From the NCBI GenBank assembly GCA_027490145.1, contig JAIXYQ010000015.1, positions 124,001 to 188,000 on the forward strand: a stretch of DNA of 64,000 nucleotides. The letters are read 5' to 3'. Numbering within the stretch: the stretch's first letter is position 1; every line of letters begins with the position of its first letter. Both the position numbers and the translations under genes were made by a program. This document shows positions 44,012 through 51,458 of the stretch, piece by piece. The notes beneath the pieces were generated by a model that was not told where the DNA came from, searched no databases, and saw only the letters and a program-made list of their open reading frames with translations. This DNA comes from Planctomycetaceae bacterium. Lineage in GTDB: Bacteria > Planctomycetota > Phycisphaerae > Phycisphaerales > SM1A02.

Positions 44012-45210
44012 GTCGCGTTCCCTCCGCGTGCGGCCGCCCGTTGCGCGCGGGTCCGCCATCGCCGCGCGTCGTCGATGCGACCGAGCCGCTCGGCCACCGA
44101 AGCCAGGGCCAGCATGGCGAGGTCATGCTGAGGAGCCAGGTAGACGACCTGCTCAAGCAGTTCGTGCGCGCGTACGTGGTCGTTGGTGGCCATCGCCGCC
44201 TCGGCCCGAAGGAAGATGGCATCGACCTGCTGCGCCAGGGTGGTGCCGTCGATCGGCTCAGACTGCGCGCCGTCACGATGCTCACCATCGACACGAGCGG
44301 TCGACGCCGAAGGCTGGCCAGCCGGTGGCGTGGTCGCTGCTGCGCGACGGCCGACGGATGTGGTCGCCGGGCCGGGACGAACGCCGGAATCGGTCGGCAG
44401 CGCGGTGCCGCGTGGCTGCGGCACCAGCGGAGGCAGCTCGCCGCGATGCCATGAGAAGCTCTCCGCGCGCTCGTCACGATGCCAGGATGGACCGAGGTCC
44501 ACGCGCTCCGCGTGGCCCAGCATCAAGAGGCCGCCCACGGGCAACGCACGCACCATCGCTGCCACCAGCGCATCGCGCGTGGGACCGTCAAGGTAGATGA
44601 GCAGGTTCCTGCACAGGATCACGTCGAACGAGCGACCGTCGAGCGCCTGGATCATGTGCGCGCTCGACCTCACGTGGGTGCACGTCACGGCTGCCTTCAC
44701 GTGCGGATGGATCCATGCACCATTCGGCTCGATCCTGATCCACGACTGCGCCCAGGCCGGCGCGCTGCCGCGCAGCGCAAGCGATCCGGTCCATGCTGCA
44801 CGTCGCGCGACGTCGATCGCCGCCGGGTTGCGGTCGAAGGCCTCCACGCTCACGCTGCCGCCGGGCCCGAGCGCTGCCAACGCCGTGGCCGCCGCGGCAT
44901 ACGCCTCCTGACCCGTGGCACAACCGATGCTGGCCATTCGCACGGGTCGGTCGCGACCCTCGAGGTGCGCATGCAGGGCCTCGAAGCTCATCGGGTAGCG
45001 GAAGAACCACGTCTCCGGCACAGCCACCTGCGCCACGAAGGCGTGCAGAGCAGTCTCATCCGCGCGCAAGCGACGCGCCAGGTCCTCGTCGCTCTGTGCA
45101 CCCAGGCGCCGGCGCTCGGCGGCGCACAGGGCTTCGAACGCCGCACCTTCGCAGTGGGCAGCATCGATGCCGCCGTTCTCGATGAGCAACGTGCGCACGG
45201 GATGGCTCAT
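44008..45210 (-). CDS. cheR: CheR-type MCP methyltransferase with C-terminal TPR (WspC-like)
   Basis: The 400-residue protein uses S-adenosylmethionine to methylate receptor glutamates. The N-terminal helical domain is followed by VAVPETWFFRYPMSFEAL, the SAM motif MASIGCATGQEAYAAA, VEAFDRNPAAIDVARR, DVILCRNLLIYLDGPTRDALV and GGLLMLGHAERV, all CheR signatures. A linker then leads to one or two TPR units (AIFLRAEAAMATNDHVRAHELL, LAMLALASVAERLGRIDDA). CheR with TPR is typical of Wsp-type and other non-flagellar chemosensory systems. ATGA overlaps on both sides. Confidence 0.93.
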   Translation of the reverse strand: MSHPVRTLLIENGGIDAAHCEGAAFEALCAAERRRLGAQSDEDLARRLRADETALHAFVAQVAVPETWFFRYPMSFEALHAHLEGRDRPVRMASIGCATGQEAYAAAATALAALGPGGSVSVEAFDRNPAAIDVARRAAWTGSLALRGSAPAWAQSWIRIEPNGAWIHPHVKAAVTCTHVRSSAHMIQALDGRSFDVILCRNLLIYLDGPTRDALVAAMVRALPVGGLLMLGHAERVDLGPSWHRDERAESFSWHRGELPPLVPQPRGTALPTDSGVRPGPATTSVGRRAAATTPPAGQPSASTARVDGEHRDGAQSEPIDGTTLAQQVDAIFLRAEAAMATNDHVRAHELLEQVVYLAPQHDLAMLALASVAERLGRIDDARRWRTRAQRAAARGGNAT

Positions 45211-45653
45211 GGGCCCCCGGCCCCGTCACGGATGATGGCCAGGGCCGGGTGGCGGCTCAGTGCCGCGGCGTCGATCGACTGCACGCCGTGTCCACCGTGC
45301 GTGCACACGGGCCCGAGCCAGGCAAGCGCATCGATGGCCAGGCCGGGATGGCTCCCGGTCAGGTCGAGTTCGGCGAGTTCCAGCACATCGTCGACTTCCA
45401 GCAAGAGCGCGGGCGAGCCATCCGGTCGCATCAGCAGCGTTCGGCTGGCTGTGGTGGGTGCGGAGGCTGGCAGGCCGAGCAGCGCCGCTGCGTGGACGAG
45501 CGGCAGCCAGGTTCCGCGTGCGCAGGCGAAGCCGCGGCACCAGGCCGGCGCACCAGGCACGCTGCGCGCCGCGATCGCCGGTGCCACTTCGTGCACATCC
45601 CTCGCCGCCAGCGCGAACCGTTCGCCGCCGATCATCACGCACAGGTGCCGCAT
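45207..45653 (-). CDS. CheW-like coupling protein (WspB-like)
   Basis: The 148-residue protein matches the CheW fold: LCVMIGGERFALAARDVHEVAPAI at the first strands, GAPAWCRGFACARGTWLPLVHAAALLG in the middle and TLLMRPDGSPALLLEVDDVLELAELDL after it. It is more divergent than the second CheW in the operon. The 3-base gap after the MCP gene and the four-base overlap with cheR place it firmly in the unit. Two CheW proteins flanking CheR is the wspB-wspC-wspD order. Confidence 0.83.
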   Translation of the reverse strand: MRHLCVMIGGERFALAARDVHEVAPAIAARSVPGAPAWCRGFACARGTWLPLVHAAALLGLPASAPTTASRTLLMRPDGSPALLLEVDDVLELAELDLTGSHPGLAIDALAWLGPVCTHGGHGVQSIDAAALSRHPALAIIRDGAGGP

Positions 45654-45656
45654 CGA

Positions 45657-47792
45657 TCAGGTCCGACGGATCTTGAAGGCCTCGACGGCCGTCTTCAGTT
45701 CGGCCATGGCGGCGAGCAGTCGGTCCGCCGCACGCGACGATTCCTCGGCGGCGATCATCGTCTCGCGGGTCGTGGTGGTGAGCTGCCCCATCGCATCGCT
45801 GATCTGGCGCGCGCCCTCGCTCTGGCTCTTCATCCCGCGGTTGACGTCGGCGAACTGCGCGCTGCCCTCGTCGACCTGTTCGATGATCTGCCCGAGCTGC
45901 CCGCCGATCGTGCCGACGTCACGGACGCCTCGGCGCACCTGCTCGGCGAAGCGGTCCATCTCCATCACGCCCGTGCTCACTGCGGTCTGCATCTGGCGCA
46001 CGGTCTGCTCGATGTCGAGCGTGGCCGCCGCGGTCTGGTCGGCCAGGCGCCTGATCTCGCGGGCGACGACGAGGAAGCCCACGCCGTGCTCGCCGGCCTT
46101 CTCGGCCTCGATGGCTGCATTGACCGAGAGCAGGTTGGTCTGGTCGGCGACCTTCGTGATGGTCGTCACGACGCCGTTGATGGTGGCGGCCTTCTCGCTG
46201 ATCGCCGACAGCCGGGCGGCGATGCCTGCGGTCGCGTCCTCGAGTCCGCGGATCGTCTCCCCCATGCCATCCAGCCCGCTGCGTCCGCTGCGTGCAAGGT
46301 CCGCGGCGCGTGCTGCGCTGAGCGCGACGCGCTCCATCGTGTCGCCGAGCTCGGAACTCGTCGCGGCGATCTGCTTCGCCGCGGCAGCCACCTGCGTCGT
46401 GCTCGCGCTCAGGCCGTGCGAGTTGCGCTCCTGCTGCCTGGCCGTCGCCGTGAGTTCGGTCGCGGTCGAGTTGATGTTGATGGTCGCTTCCTTGACCTTG
46501 CTGATCAGGGACTCCATGCCCTGGTGCATCGCACCCAGTGCGTTGACCAGGTGTGCGGCTTCGTCGCGGCCGTCACAGTGCGGCGCGGTGCCGCTCAGGT
46601 CGCCGCCGGCCATCGCGGTGGCGCTCGTCGAGGCGACGGCCAGTCGCTTGCCCACGAGGATCGCCGGCGCGAGCAGCAGCACGGCGAGCAAGGCCACACC
46701 GCCGCCAGCGGTGAGCACCTGCGTGATCAGGCTCGCCTCGGCGCCGGCGAGTGCATCCTGCTCGCTCTCGCGGACGATGACGTCCCACCGGTTCCCGTCG
46801 GGCAACGGCAGCACCTGATGGGCCCACATGCAGGGCTGGACGGTGACGGGATCGATCGCCGTCTGGATCCTGGCCATGCTCATGGATCCACGGCCGTCCA
46901 TGGACGCTTCAAGCATCGGCTCGAACAGCGCTGCATAGGGCGATGCCTCCACGGCCTTCGTACGCAGCATGCCTTCGACGGCGTCCTCGGCGGCGTCCTG
47001 TCGGTCGGTGGTCGACGAGATGAAGGCGCGTGGCTTGATGAAGCCGGGCACCGAACTGCCGGAGCTGATCACGAAGGCGTCGACGCCATGCAGCTCGCAC
47101 TCCTCGCGCACGAGTGAGGCGATGTCGCGCAAGGCGCGGTCGGCACCGGCGATCCCCTTGAACTCGCCGCCGACCACGATGGGCGCCACCGTCTCGATCA
47201 TGGCCTGGCCGTCGTACACGTAGGGCTCGGTGATGCGTGCCTTGACCTGCTGGGTCGCGCGCCACACCTCCCGGACGCCGGCGTAGTACAGGCTCGTGTC
47301 CATGTCGATGTTCGCCTTGAACGCGAGCGTGTTGCCGCGGCGCCAATCCAGGAATGCGTAGGGGACGAACTGGCCGCTGCCCTGATGCTGAACATTCGGA
47401 ATCGGGTTGGCCAGGTAGTGCGCATCCTGGCCGTCGGCATTGGGCTCGAATGCGAAGTACGTGCCGATCGCCCAGGGATTGGCCTTCAGCAGATCGCCCA
47501 TCAGCGCGAGCGTGCGTTCGCGGTCACCGCTGCCGCCGTCCCAACGGGCTGCGCGCTGAAGCGCCATCGTCTGCACGAGTTCGCTTGCCACACGGTTCTG
47601 CGCATCGAGCCGCGCTGCCAACTGCGCCGCCACGCGCTGAAGTCGCACTTCAGTCTCCTCGACGGCCTGTCGGTAGTCGTCGCGGATCTTGATGGTCGTG
47701 AAGATGCCCAATAAGAGCACGGCTGGGATCACACCAAGCAGGGTGAGGCGTCCGGCAATGCGTTGGTGGAACGGCAGGTGGTGGTTGGCCAT
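45657..47792 (-). CDS. Methyl-accepting chemotaxis receptor with periplasmic Cache-like domain (WspA-like)
   Basis: The 711-residue membrane receptor has TM1 near residues 15-37 (LTLLGVIPAVLLLGIFTTIKI), a large periplasmic domain of ~280 residues with dCache_1-like features (PWAIGTYFAFEPN, DTSLYYAGVREVWRA, YVYDGQAMIETVAPIV), TM2 (GGGVALLAVLLLAPAILVG) and a HAMP region. The methyl-accepting domain has the tip hairpin NLLSVNAAIEAEKAGEHGVGF followed by LVVAREIRRLADQTAAATLDIE. The C-terminus lacks a CheR-binding pentapeptide. First gene of the chemosensory unit. The start is chosen at ATG 47792; no clear start signal precedes it. Confidence 0.93.
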   Translation of the reverse strand: MANHHLPFHQRIAGRLTLLGVIPAVLLLGIFTTIKIRDDYRQAVEETEVRLQRVAAQLAARLDAQNRVASELVQTMALQRAARWDGGSGDRERTLALMGDLLKANPWAIGTYFAFEPNADGQDAHYLANPIPNVQHQGSGQFVPYAFLDWRRGNTLAFKANIDMDTSLYYAGVREVWRATQQVKARITEPYVYDGQAMIETVAPIVVGGEFKGIAGADRALRDIASLVREECELHGVDAFVISSGSSVPGFIKPRAFISSTTDRQDAAEDAVEGMLRTKAVEASPYAALFEPMLEASMDGRGSMSMARIQTAIDPVTVQPCMWAHQVLPLPDGNRWDVIVRESEQDALAGAEASLITQVLTAGGGVALLAVLLLAPAILVGKRLAVASTSATAMAGGDLSGTAPHCDGRDEAAHLVNALGAMHQGMESLISKVKEATININSTATELTATARQQERNSHGLSASTTQVAAAAKQIAATSSELGDTMERVALSAARAADLARSGRSGLDGMGETIRGLEDATAGIAARLSAISEKAATINGVVTTITKVADQTNLLSVNAAIEAEKAGEHGVGFLVVAREIRRLADQTAAATLDIEQTVRQMQTAVSTGVMEMDRFAEQVRRGVRDVGTIGGQLGQIIEQVDEGSAQFADVNRGMKSQSEGARQISDAMGQLTTTTRETMIAAEESSRAADRLLAAMAELKTAVEAFKIRRT

Positions 47793-47811
47793 GTGAAATT
47801 GTCTGCAGCGC

Positions 47812-47840
47812 TTGGTGGGAATGAGCCGATCCGCTACACT
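47812..47840 (+). promoter_or_regulatory. Probable promoter of the RRM-protein gene
   Basis: TTGGTG (47812-47817), 17-base spacer, TACACT (47835-47840). It would give a leader of about 120 bases before the GTG at 47966, unlike the leaderless genes around it. Confidence 0.45.
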
Positions 47841-47965
47841 CGTCGACGCTGGGAACGGCACGTTGCCGTCACCCCAGCACGCCTCGTCCGAGTTTCGAGC
47901 CAGCTTTCGTCAATGTGGGATCTCGAATCATCGGCCTTGTTGTCCCGCATTGAAAGGAATGCCTC

Positions 47966-48316
47966 GTGAAGCTCTATATCGGCAATCTGCCGTTCGGTAC
48001 TACTGAAGACGACATGCGCTCTTTCTTCGAGCAGTTCGGTACTGTCGTCGACGTGTTCATCGCCAAGGATCGCGACACCGGTCGCAGCCGTGGCTTCGGT
48101 TTCGTCACCATGGGCGACGCTGCCCAGGGCAACGAAGCCATCGAAAAGACCAACGGCACCCAGTTTGACGGTCGCACCCTGACCGTGAACGAAGCCCGTC
48201 CGCCCGCGCAGGGTGGCGGCGGTGGTGGCGGCGGCGGTGGCCGCGGCGGCTACGGTGGCGGCGGCGGTCGTGGTGGCTACGGCGGCGGTGGCGGCCGTGG
48301 TGGCTACGACGGCTGA
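47966..48316 (+). CDS. Small RNA-binding protein with RRM domain and glycine-rich tail
   Basis: The 116-residue protein has one RRM: RNP2 is LYIGNL (residues 3-8) and RNP1 is RGFGFVTM (42-49). The C-terminal ~35 residues are Gly/Arg/Tyr repeats of the form RGGYGGGGG (an RGG-like box), as in cyanobacterial and other bacterial Rbp proteins often linked to cold stress and mRNA localisation. The start is a GTG with AAAGGAA 8 bases upstream; an out-of-frame ATG at 47959 must be skipped. The ~120-base leader and the strong terminator suggest a highly expressed monocistronic gene. Confidence 0.93.
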   Translation: MKLYIGNLPFGTTEDDMRSFFEQFGTVVDVFIAKDRDTGRSRGFGFVTMGDAAQGNEAIEKTNGTQFDGRTLTVNEARPPAQGGGGGGGGGGRGGYGGGGGRGGYGGGGGRGGYDG

Positions 48317-48342
48317 TCCAGCCCATCAACCCAACACACTCC

Positions 48343-48370
48343 AGCGAGCCAGCCTTCGGGCTGGCTCGCT
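48343..48370 (+). terminator. Strong hairpin terminator with UUCG tetraloop
   Basis: AGCGAGCCAGCC (48343-48354), TTCG loop, GGCTGGCTCGCT (48359-48370): a perfect 12-bp stem 26 bases after the RRM stop codon, followed by GTGCTTTG. The T-tract is weak, but the stem is very stable. Confidence 0.8.
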
Positions 48371-48436
48371 GTGCTTTGTGCGCGGCACGCACGTTGTCAT
48401 GGTTGCGGCTGACAACTAGAACAACATCAGCAATCC

Positions 48437-48458
48437 ATCGTCCATCGTGGGACGATGT
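48437..48458 (-). terminator. Putative terminator hairpin of the Sel1-repeat gene
   Basis: CATCGTCC and GGACGATG form a perfect 8-bp stem with a 6-base loop, about 42 bases past the stop at 48500 on the minus strand. A second inverted repeat, GTTGTCA (48393-48399) with TGACAAC (48410-48416), follows. Neither has a T-tract. Confidence 0.4.
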
Positions 48459-48499
48459 GGGGCTGGATCTAGGTCAGCCCAGGTCGAGCGACCTGGTCG

Positions 48500-50389
48500 T
48501 CAGTTGCCGCGATTGCCCTTGGAGCGCTGGCCGCCGGAACGACCCTTGCCGCCAGCAGCCGGTCGATCCGCTGGGATCGAAAACTCTCGACCCGCGAAGC
48601 CCTCGCCCTTGGCCGGGGTACCGCGGCCGCCACGACGATCCAGCGGCGACCACACTTGCTCTCGGTGCAACTTGGCCTTGGCCGGTTCAACCAAGAGCAG
48701 GCCAGGGGCCGTGTCCTCCAGAGACTGCCAGTCCTGCTGCAGCAGTCGGGTGCGCAGATGGGCGCGACGGGCGATCGCGCGGCCGTCGCCTTCGGCTGAC
48801 GCCAGGTGGTACCAGCGATACGCCTCGCGTTCGTCGGTCGGCAGGCCGTTGCCGAACTCGTACATCAGTCCCAGGCGGAACTGGGCCTCGGTGACGCCGC
48901 GTTCTGCCGCGAATCGGTACTGCGACGCCGCGGCCCTGTTGTCCGGCGGCGCATCCAGGCCAAGCTGGAAGAGGGCGCCGAGCTGCAGGGCGCCCATGGG
49001 GACATCGAGTTCAACGGCCCTGTTGAAGGCATCCGCCGCCTCCTTGGTGTTGCCGATGACGCCTTGGCCCCCATCTGCAAGCAGGATGCCCCAGCGGAAC
49101 CAGGCCTCGGGGAAGTTCTGCTCCGTCGCAGCACGCAGCGACTCGATCGCCGCGATGCGGTCGGCTGGCTGGTTGGCGCTGCCCTTGAGCAAGAACCAGT
49201 ACTGGTCATACAGCGCTCCAGGAACCCCGGCCTTCGCCGCCTTCGAGGAGAGTTCCGCCGCTTCCTCGCCGCCGCGTCCGGTCTCGACCAGCACGCGCGA
49301 GAGCCGCCACTGGGCCATCGTGTCGCCCGCATCAGCCGCTGCACGCAGGTGCCGTTCTGCCTCGGCCGGGTTGGGATCGAAGCCCGGTCGACCTTCCTGG
49401 CAGAGCACACCCATGCGCAGGTGCGCGCCGCGCAGGCCGGCCTTGGCGGCCAGCGCGTAGTGCTGCATGGCGGTCGGCACGTCGACCGGCCCGCCGATGC
49501 CGAGTTCGCACATCTGCGCGTAGGCAAAGCACGCGCGGGGATCCTCGCCCGCGGCGACCTGCTGCAGCGCGCGCGCCTTGGCCAGGTCCTGCGGCACGAG
49601 GACACCGACCTCGAGCAGGCTGGCGTACTCGAAGCACGACGTCGCATGACCGGCCGCGATCGCGCGTTCGAACATCGCCACGGCCGTCTTCACGTCGGGT
49701 TCGACGCCGTGGTTGCCCAGGAGTCGCATGGCGGCGTGATGGGCACACTCGGGGTCGCCTGCCTCGCCGGCGCGGATCAGCCGCGACAGGCAATCGGCCT
49801 GTTGGGCAGGATCATCGAGCAGCATGATCGCCAGACGGGAATTCCCGCGCGCTTCGCCCGCCTCGTCAGCCTTCCGGTACCACTCACGTGCGCCGGGCAG
49901 ATCCTGCTTCACGGTGCCTCGACCTTGCGCGAGCAGGTCGCCCAGCACCAGCATGCAGTACGGACTGCCGGCCTTGGCGCCGGCACGCGCCACGCGCTCG
50001 GTCTGCTCGGGCAGCGGGACCTGTTCCAGCAGTTCGACCAGCAGCGTTTCGGCGGACTCGCGGTGGCCGCACTCGGCAGCGCGCATGCGCCATCGCTGGG
50101 CACTGGCCTGGTTGCTGGCGTCACTGCTCAGGTCCTCGAAGTGGCTGACCAACTCGAGCGCGGCCTCGCGGGCGTTCACGCGGTCCTCGGAGAGCGCGGC
50201 GCGCTCCAGCAGGGCCAGTGCCTTGGTCACGTTGCGGTCCACGCCGTCACCGGTCAGGTACGCCTGGCCATCGGCCAGCATCTGTGCCGGCGTCTGGCGG
50301 CCACTGATGGTGATGATGGCCACCGTGGCGGCCGTGGCGACGGCAACCCCGGTGGCGACAGCCACGATCGTGCGGCGGGAAGCGGGCAT
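48500..50389 (-). CDS. Membrane-anchored Sel1-like (TPR) repeat protein
   Basis: The 629-residue protein has an N-terminal anchor helix (IVAVATGVAVATAATVAIITI) followed by many Sel1-like repeats with patterns such as ALLERAALSEDRVNA, GSPYCMLVLGDLLAQGRG, ATSCFEYASLLEVGVLVPQDLAKA, CFAYAQMCELGIGGPVDVPTAMQHY and EAQFRLGLMYEFGNGLPTDEREAYRWYHLA. Such proteins act as scaffolds, often in envelope stress or signalling. The C-terminus is basic and Gly-rich (GGKGRSGGQRSKGNRGN). A promoter with TTGATC, 16 bases, TAGACT and 6 bases precedes the ATG. The partner is unknown. Confidence 0.87.
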   Translation of the reverse strand: MPASRRTIVAVATGVAVATAATVAIITISGRQTPAQMLADGQAYLTGDGVDRNVTKALALLERAALSEDRVNAREAALELVSHFEDLSSDASNQASAQRWRMRAAECGHRESAETLLVELLEQVPLPEQTERVARAGAKAGSPYCMLVLGDLLAQGRGTVKQDLPGAREWYRKADEAGEARGNSRLAIMLLDDPAQQADCLSRLIRAGEAGDPECAHHAAMRLLGNHGVEPDVKTAVAMFERAIAAGHATSCFEYASLLEVGVLVPQDLAKARALQQVAAGEDPRACFAYAQMCELGIGGPVDVPTAMQHYALAAKAGLRGAHLRMGVLCQEGRPGFDPNPAEAERHLRAAADAGDTMAQWRLSRVLVETGRGGEEAAELSSKAAKAGVPGALYDQYWFLLKGSANQPADRIAAIESLRAATEQNFPEAWFRWGILLADGGQGVIGNTKEAADAFNRAVELDVPMGALQLGALFQLGLDAPPDNRAAASQYRFAAERGVTEAQFRLGLMYEFGNGLPTDEREAYRWYHLASAEGDGRAIARRAHLRTRLLQQDWQSLEDTAPGLLLVEPAKAKLHREQVWSPLDRRGGRGTPAKGEGFAGREFSIPADRPAAGGKGRSGGQRSKGNRGN

Positions 50390-50395
50390 TTCCGG

Positions 50396-50423
50396 AGTCT
50401 AGCCAGACTCGGCGCCGGATCAA
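50396..50423 (-). promoter_or_regulatory. Promoter with -35 and leaderless -10 for the Sel1-repeat gene
   Basis: On the minus strand, TTGATC (50418-50423), a 16-base spacer and TAGACT (50396-50401), then 6 bases to the ATG at 50389. The -35 overlaps the 3' end of terC. Confidence 0.55.
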
Positions 50424-51436
50424 TCCTGCGTCGGTTCGTTCTTCGTCTCGGCGCCCGCCCCCAAGGCCTGAGCAGGTCCGGGAAAGAGCAGGCTCAGGCC
50501 GATCGACCCGCCGAGGATCGCGGCGATGACGGACAGGGTGACGAGCGGCGGCGCGTGGATGCCCATCGGCTGCAGGATCAGCTTCACGCCGATGACCGCG
50601 ATCAGGACCGCGAGCCCCGGCTTCAGGAAGCGGAACGCGCCGAGCAGGCTCGCCACGGCGAAGTAGAGCGCGCGCAGGCCGATGATCGCCATGATGTTCG
50701 AGCTGAAGACGAGGAACGGGTCCTGCGTGATGCCGAAGACGGCGGGGATCGAGTCGACCGCGAACACGAGGTCGCTGACCTCGACGATGAGCAGCACGGC
50801 CAGGAGCGGCGTGGCCATCAGTCGCCCGGCCTGTCGCGTGAAGAACCGCTCGCCGTCGTACGACTCGCTGATGGGAATGATGCGGCGCATCAGCCGCAGC
50901 GCCCGGCTGCGCGAAGGGTCCACATCCGGCTCATCGTCACCGCTGCGGAGCATCTTCACGCTCGTGAGCAGGAGGATGGCGCCGAAGACGTACATCGTCC
51001 AGGTGAACAGCTTGAGGAGCGCGAGCCCGCCGGCGATGCACGCTCCGCGCATGAGGACCGCGCCGAGGATGCCCCAGAAGAGCACGCGTGGCTGGCTCTC
51101 GCGCGAGACCTTGAAGCGCTCGAAGATCAGCGCGAACACGAACACGTTGTCGATCGAGAGGGATTGCTCGACCAGATAGCCGGCCAGGTACTGCGCACCC
51201 GCATCGGCTCCCAGCGTGGCCCAGATGCCCGCCCCCACGAGCATGCCCAGGACCACCCAGAACGCCACCATGCGCAGCGCCTCGCGCATGGCGATCTCGT
51301 GGGCGGTCCGGTGCACCAGCTTCAGGTCGGCGATGATGGCGAGCGTGACGCCCACGATGAAGGCGGCCCAGACCCACAGCGGGACCTGCAGCGGTGCGGC
51401 CGCAGCCTGCGTCGTGACGTCATCGGGGGCGATCAT
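50420..51436 (-). CDS. TerC/Alx-family integral membrane protein
   Basis: The 338-residue protein has about nine hydrophobic helices and the TerC motifs EQSLSIDNVFVFALIFERFKV and VEVSDLVFAVDSIPAVFGIT, whose acidic residues in the membrane are thought to bind a metal ion. Alx/TerC relatives export Mn2+ or supply metals to exported enzymes, so a metal-handling role is likely, though unproven here. It follows kup by 22 bases; a TACACT box 9 bases before its ATG lies in this gap. There is no room for a yybP-type riboswitch. Confidence 0.9.
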   Translation of the reverse strand: MIAPDDVTTQAAAAPLQVPLWVWAAFIVGVTLAIIADLKLVHRTAHEIAMREALRMVAFWVVLGMLVGAGIWATLGADAGAQYLAGYLVEQSLSIDNVFVFALIFERFKVSRESQPRVLFWGILGAVLMRGACIAGGLALLKLFTWTMYVFGAILLLTSVKMLRSGDDEPDVDPSRSRALRLMRRIIPISESYDGERFFTRQAGRLMATPLLAVLLIVEVSDLVFAVDSIPAVFGITQDPFLVFSSNIMAIIGLRALYFAVASLLGAFRFLKPGLAVLIAVIGVKLILQPMGIHAPPLVTLSVIAAILGGSIGLSLLFPGPAQALGAGAETKNEPTQD

Positions 51437-51445
51437 GGGCGGGGG

Positions 51446-51451
51446 AGTGTA
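51446..51451 (-). promoter_or_regulatory. Leaderless-type -10 box of the terC-like gene
   Basis: TACACT on the minus strand, 9 bases before the ATG at 51436, within the 22-base gap after kup. Confidence 0.45.
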
Positions 51452-51458
51452 GGGGCGC

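Noticed and set aside
41109-47792. Flagellar chemotaxis operon
   Set aside because: No CheY, CheZ, CheD or flagellar genes; the TPR-CheR, paired CheW and CheA-REC order fits a Wsp-type non-motility system.
48213-48310. GGTGGC/GGCGGC-rich repeat
   Set aside because: It encodes the glycine-rich tail of the RRM protein and is not a separate repeat element.
50420-51436. Tellurite resistance function for the TerC-family protein
   Set aside because: No other ter genes are present; the family more often handles metals such as Mn2+, so the resistance label would mislead.
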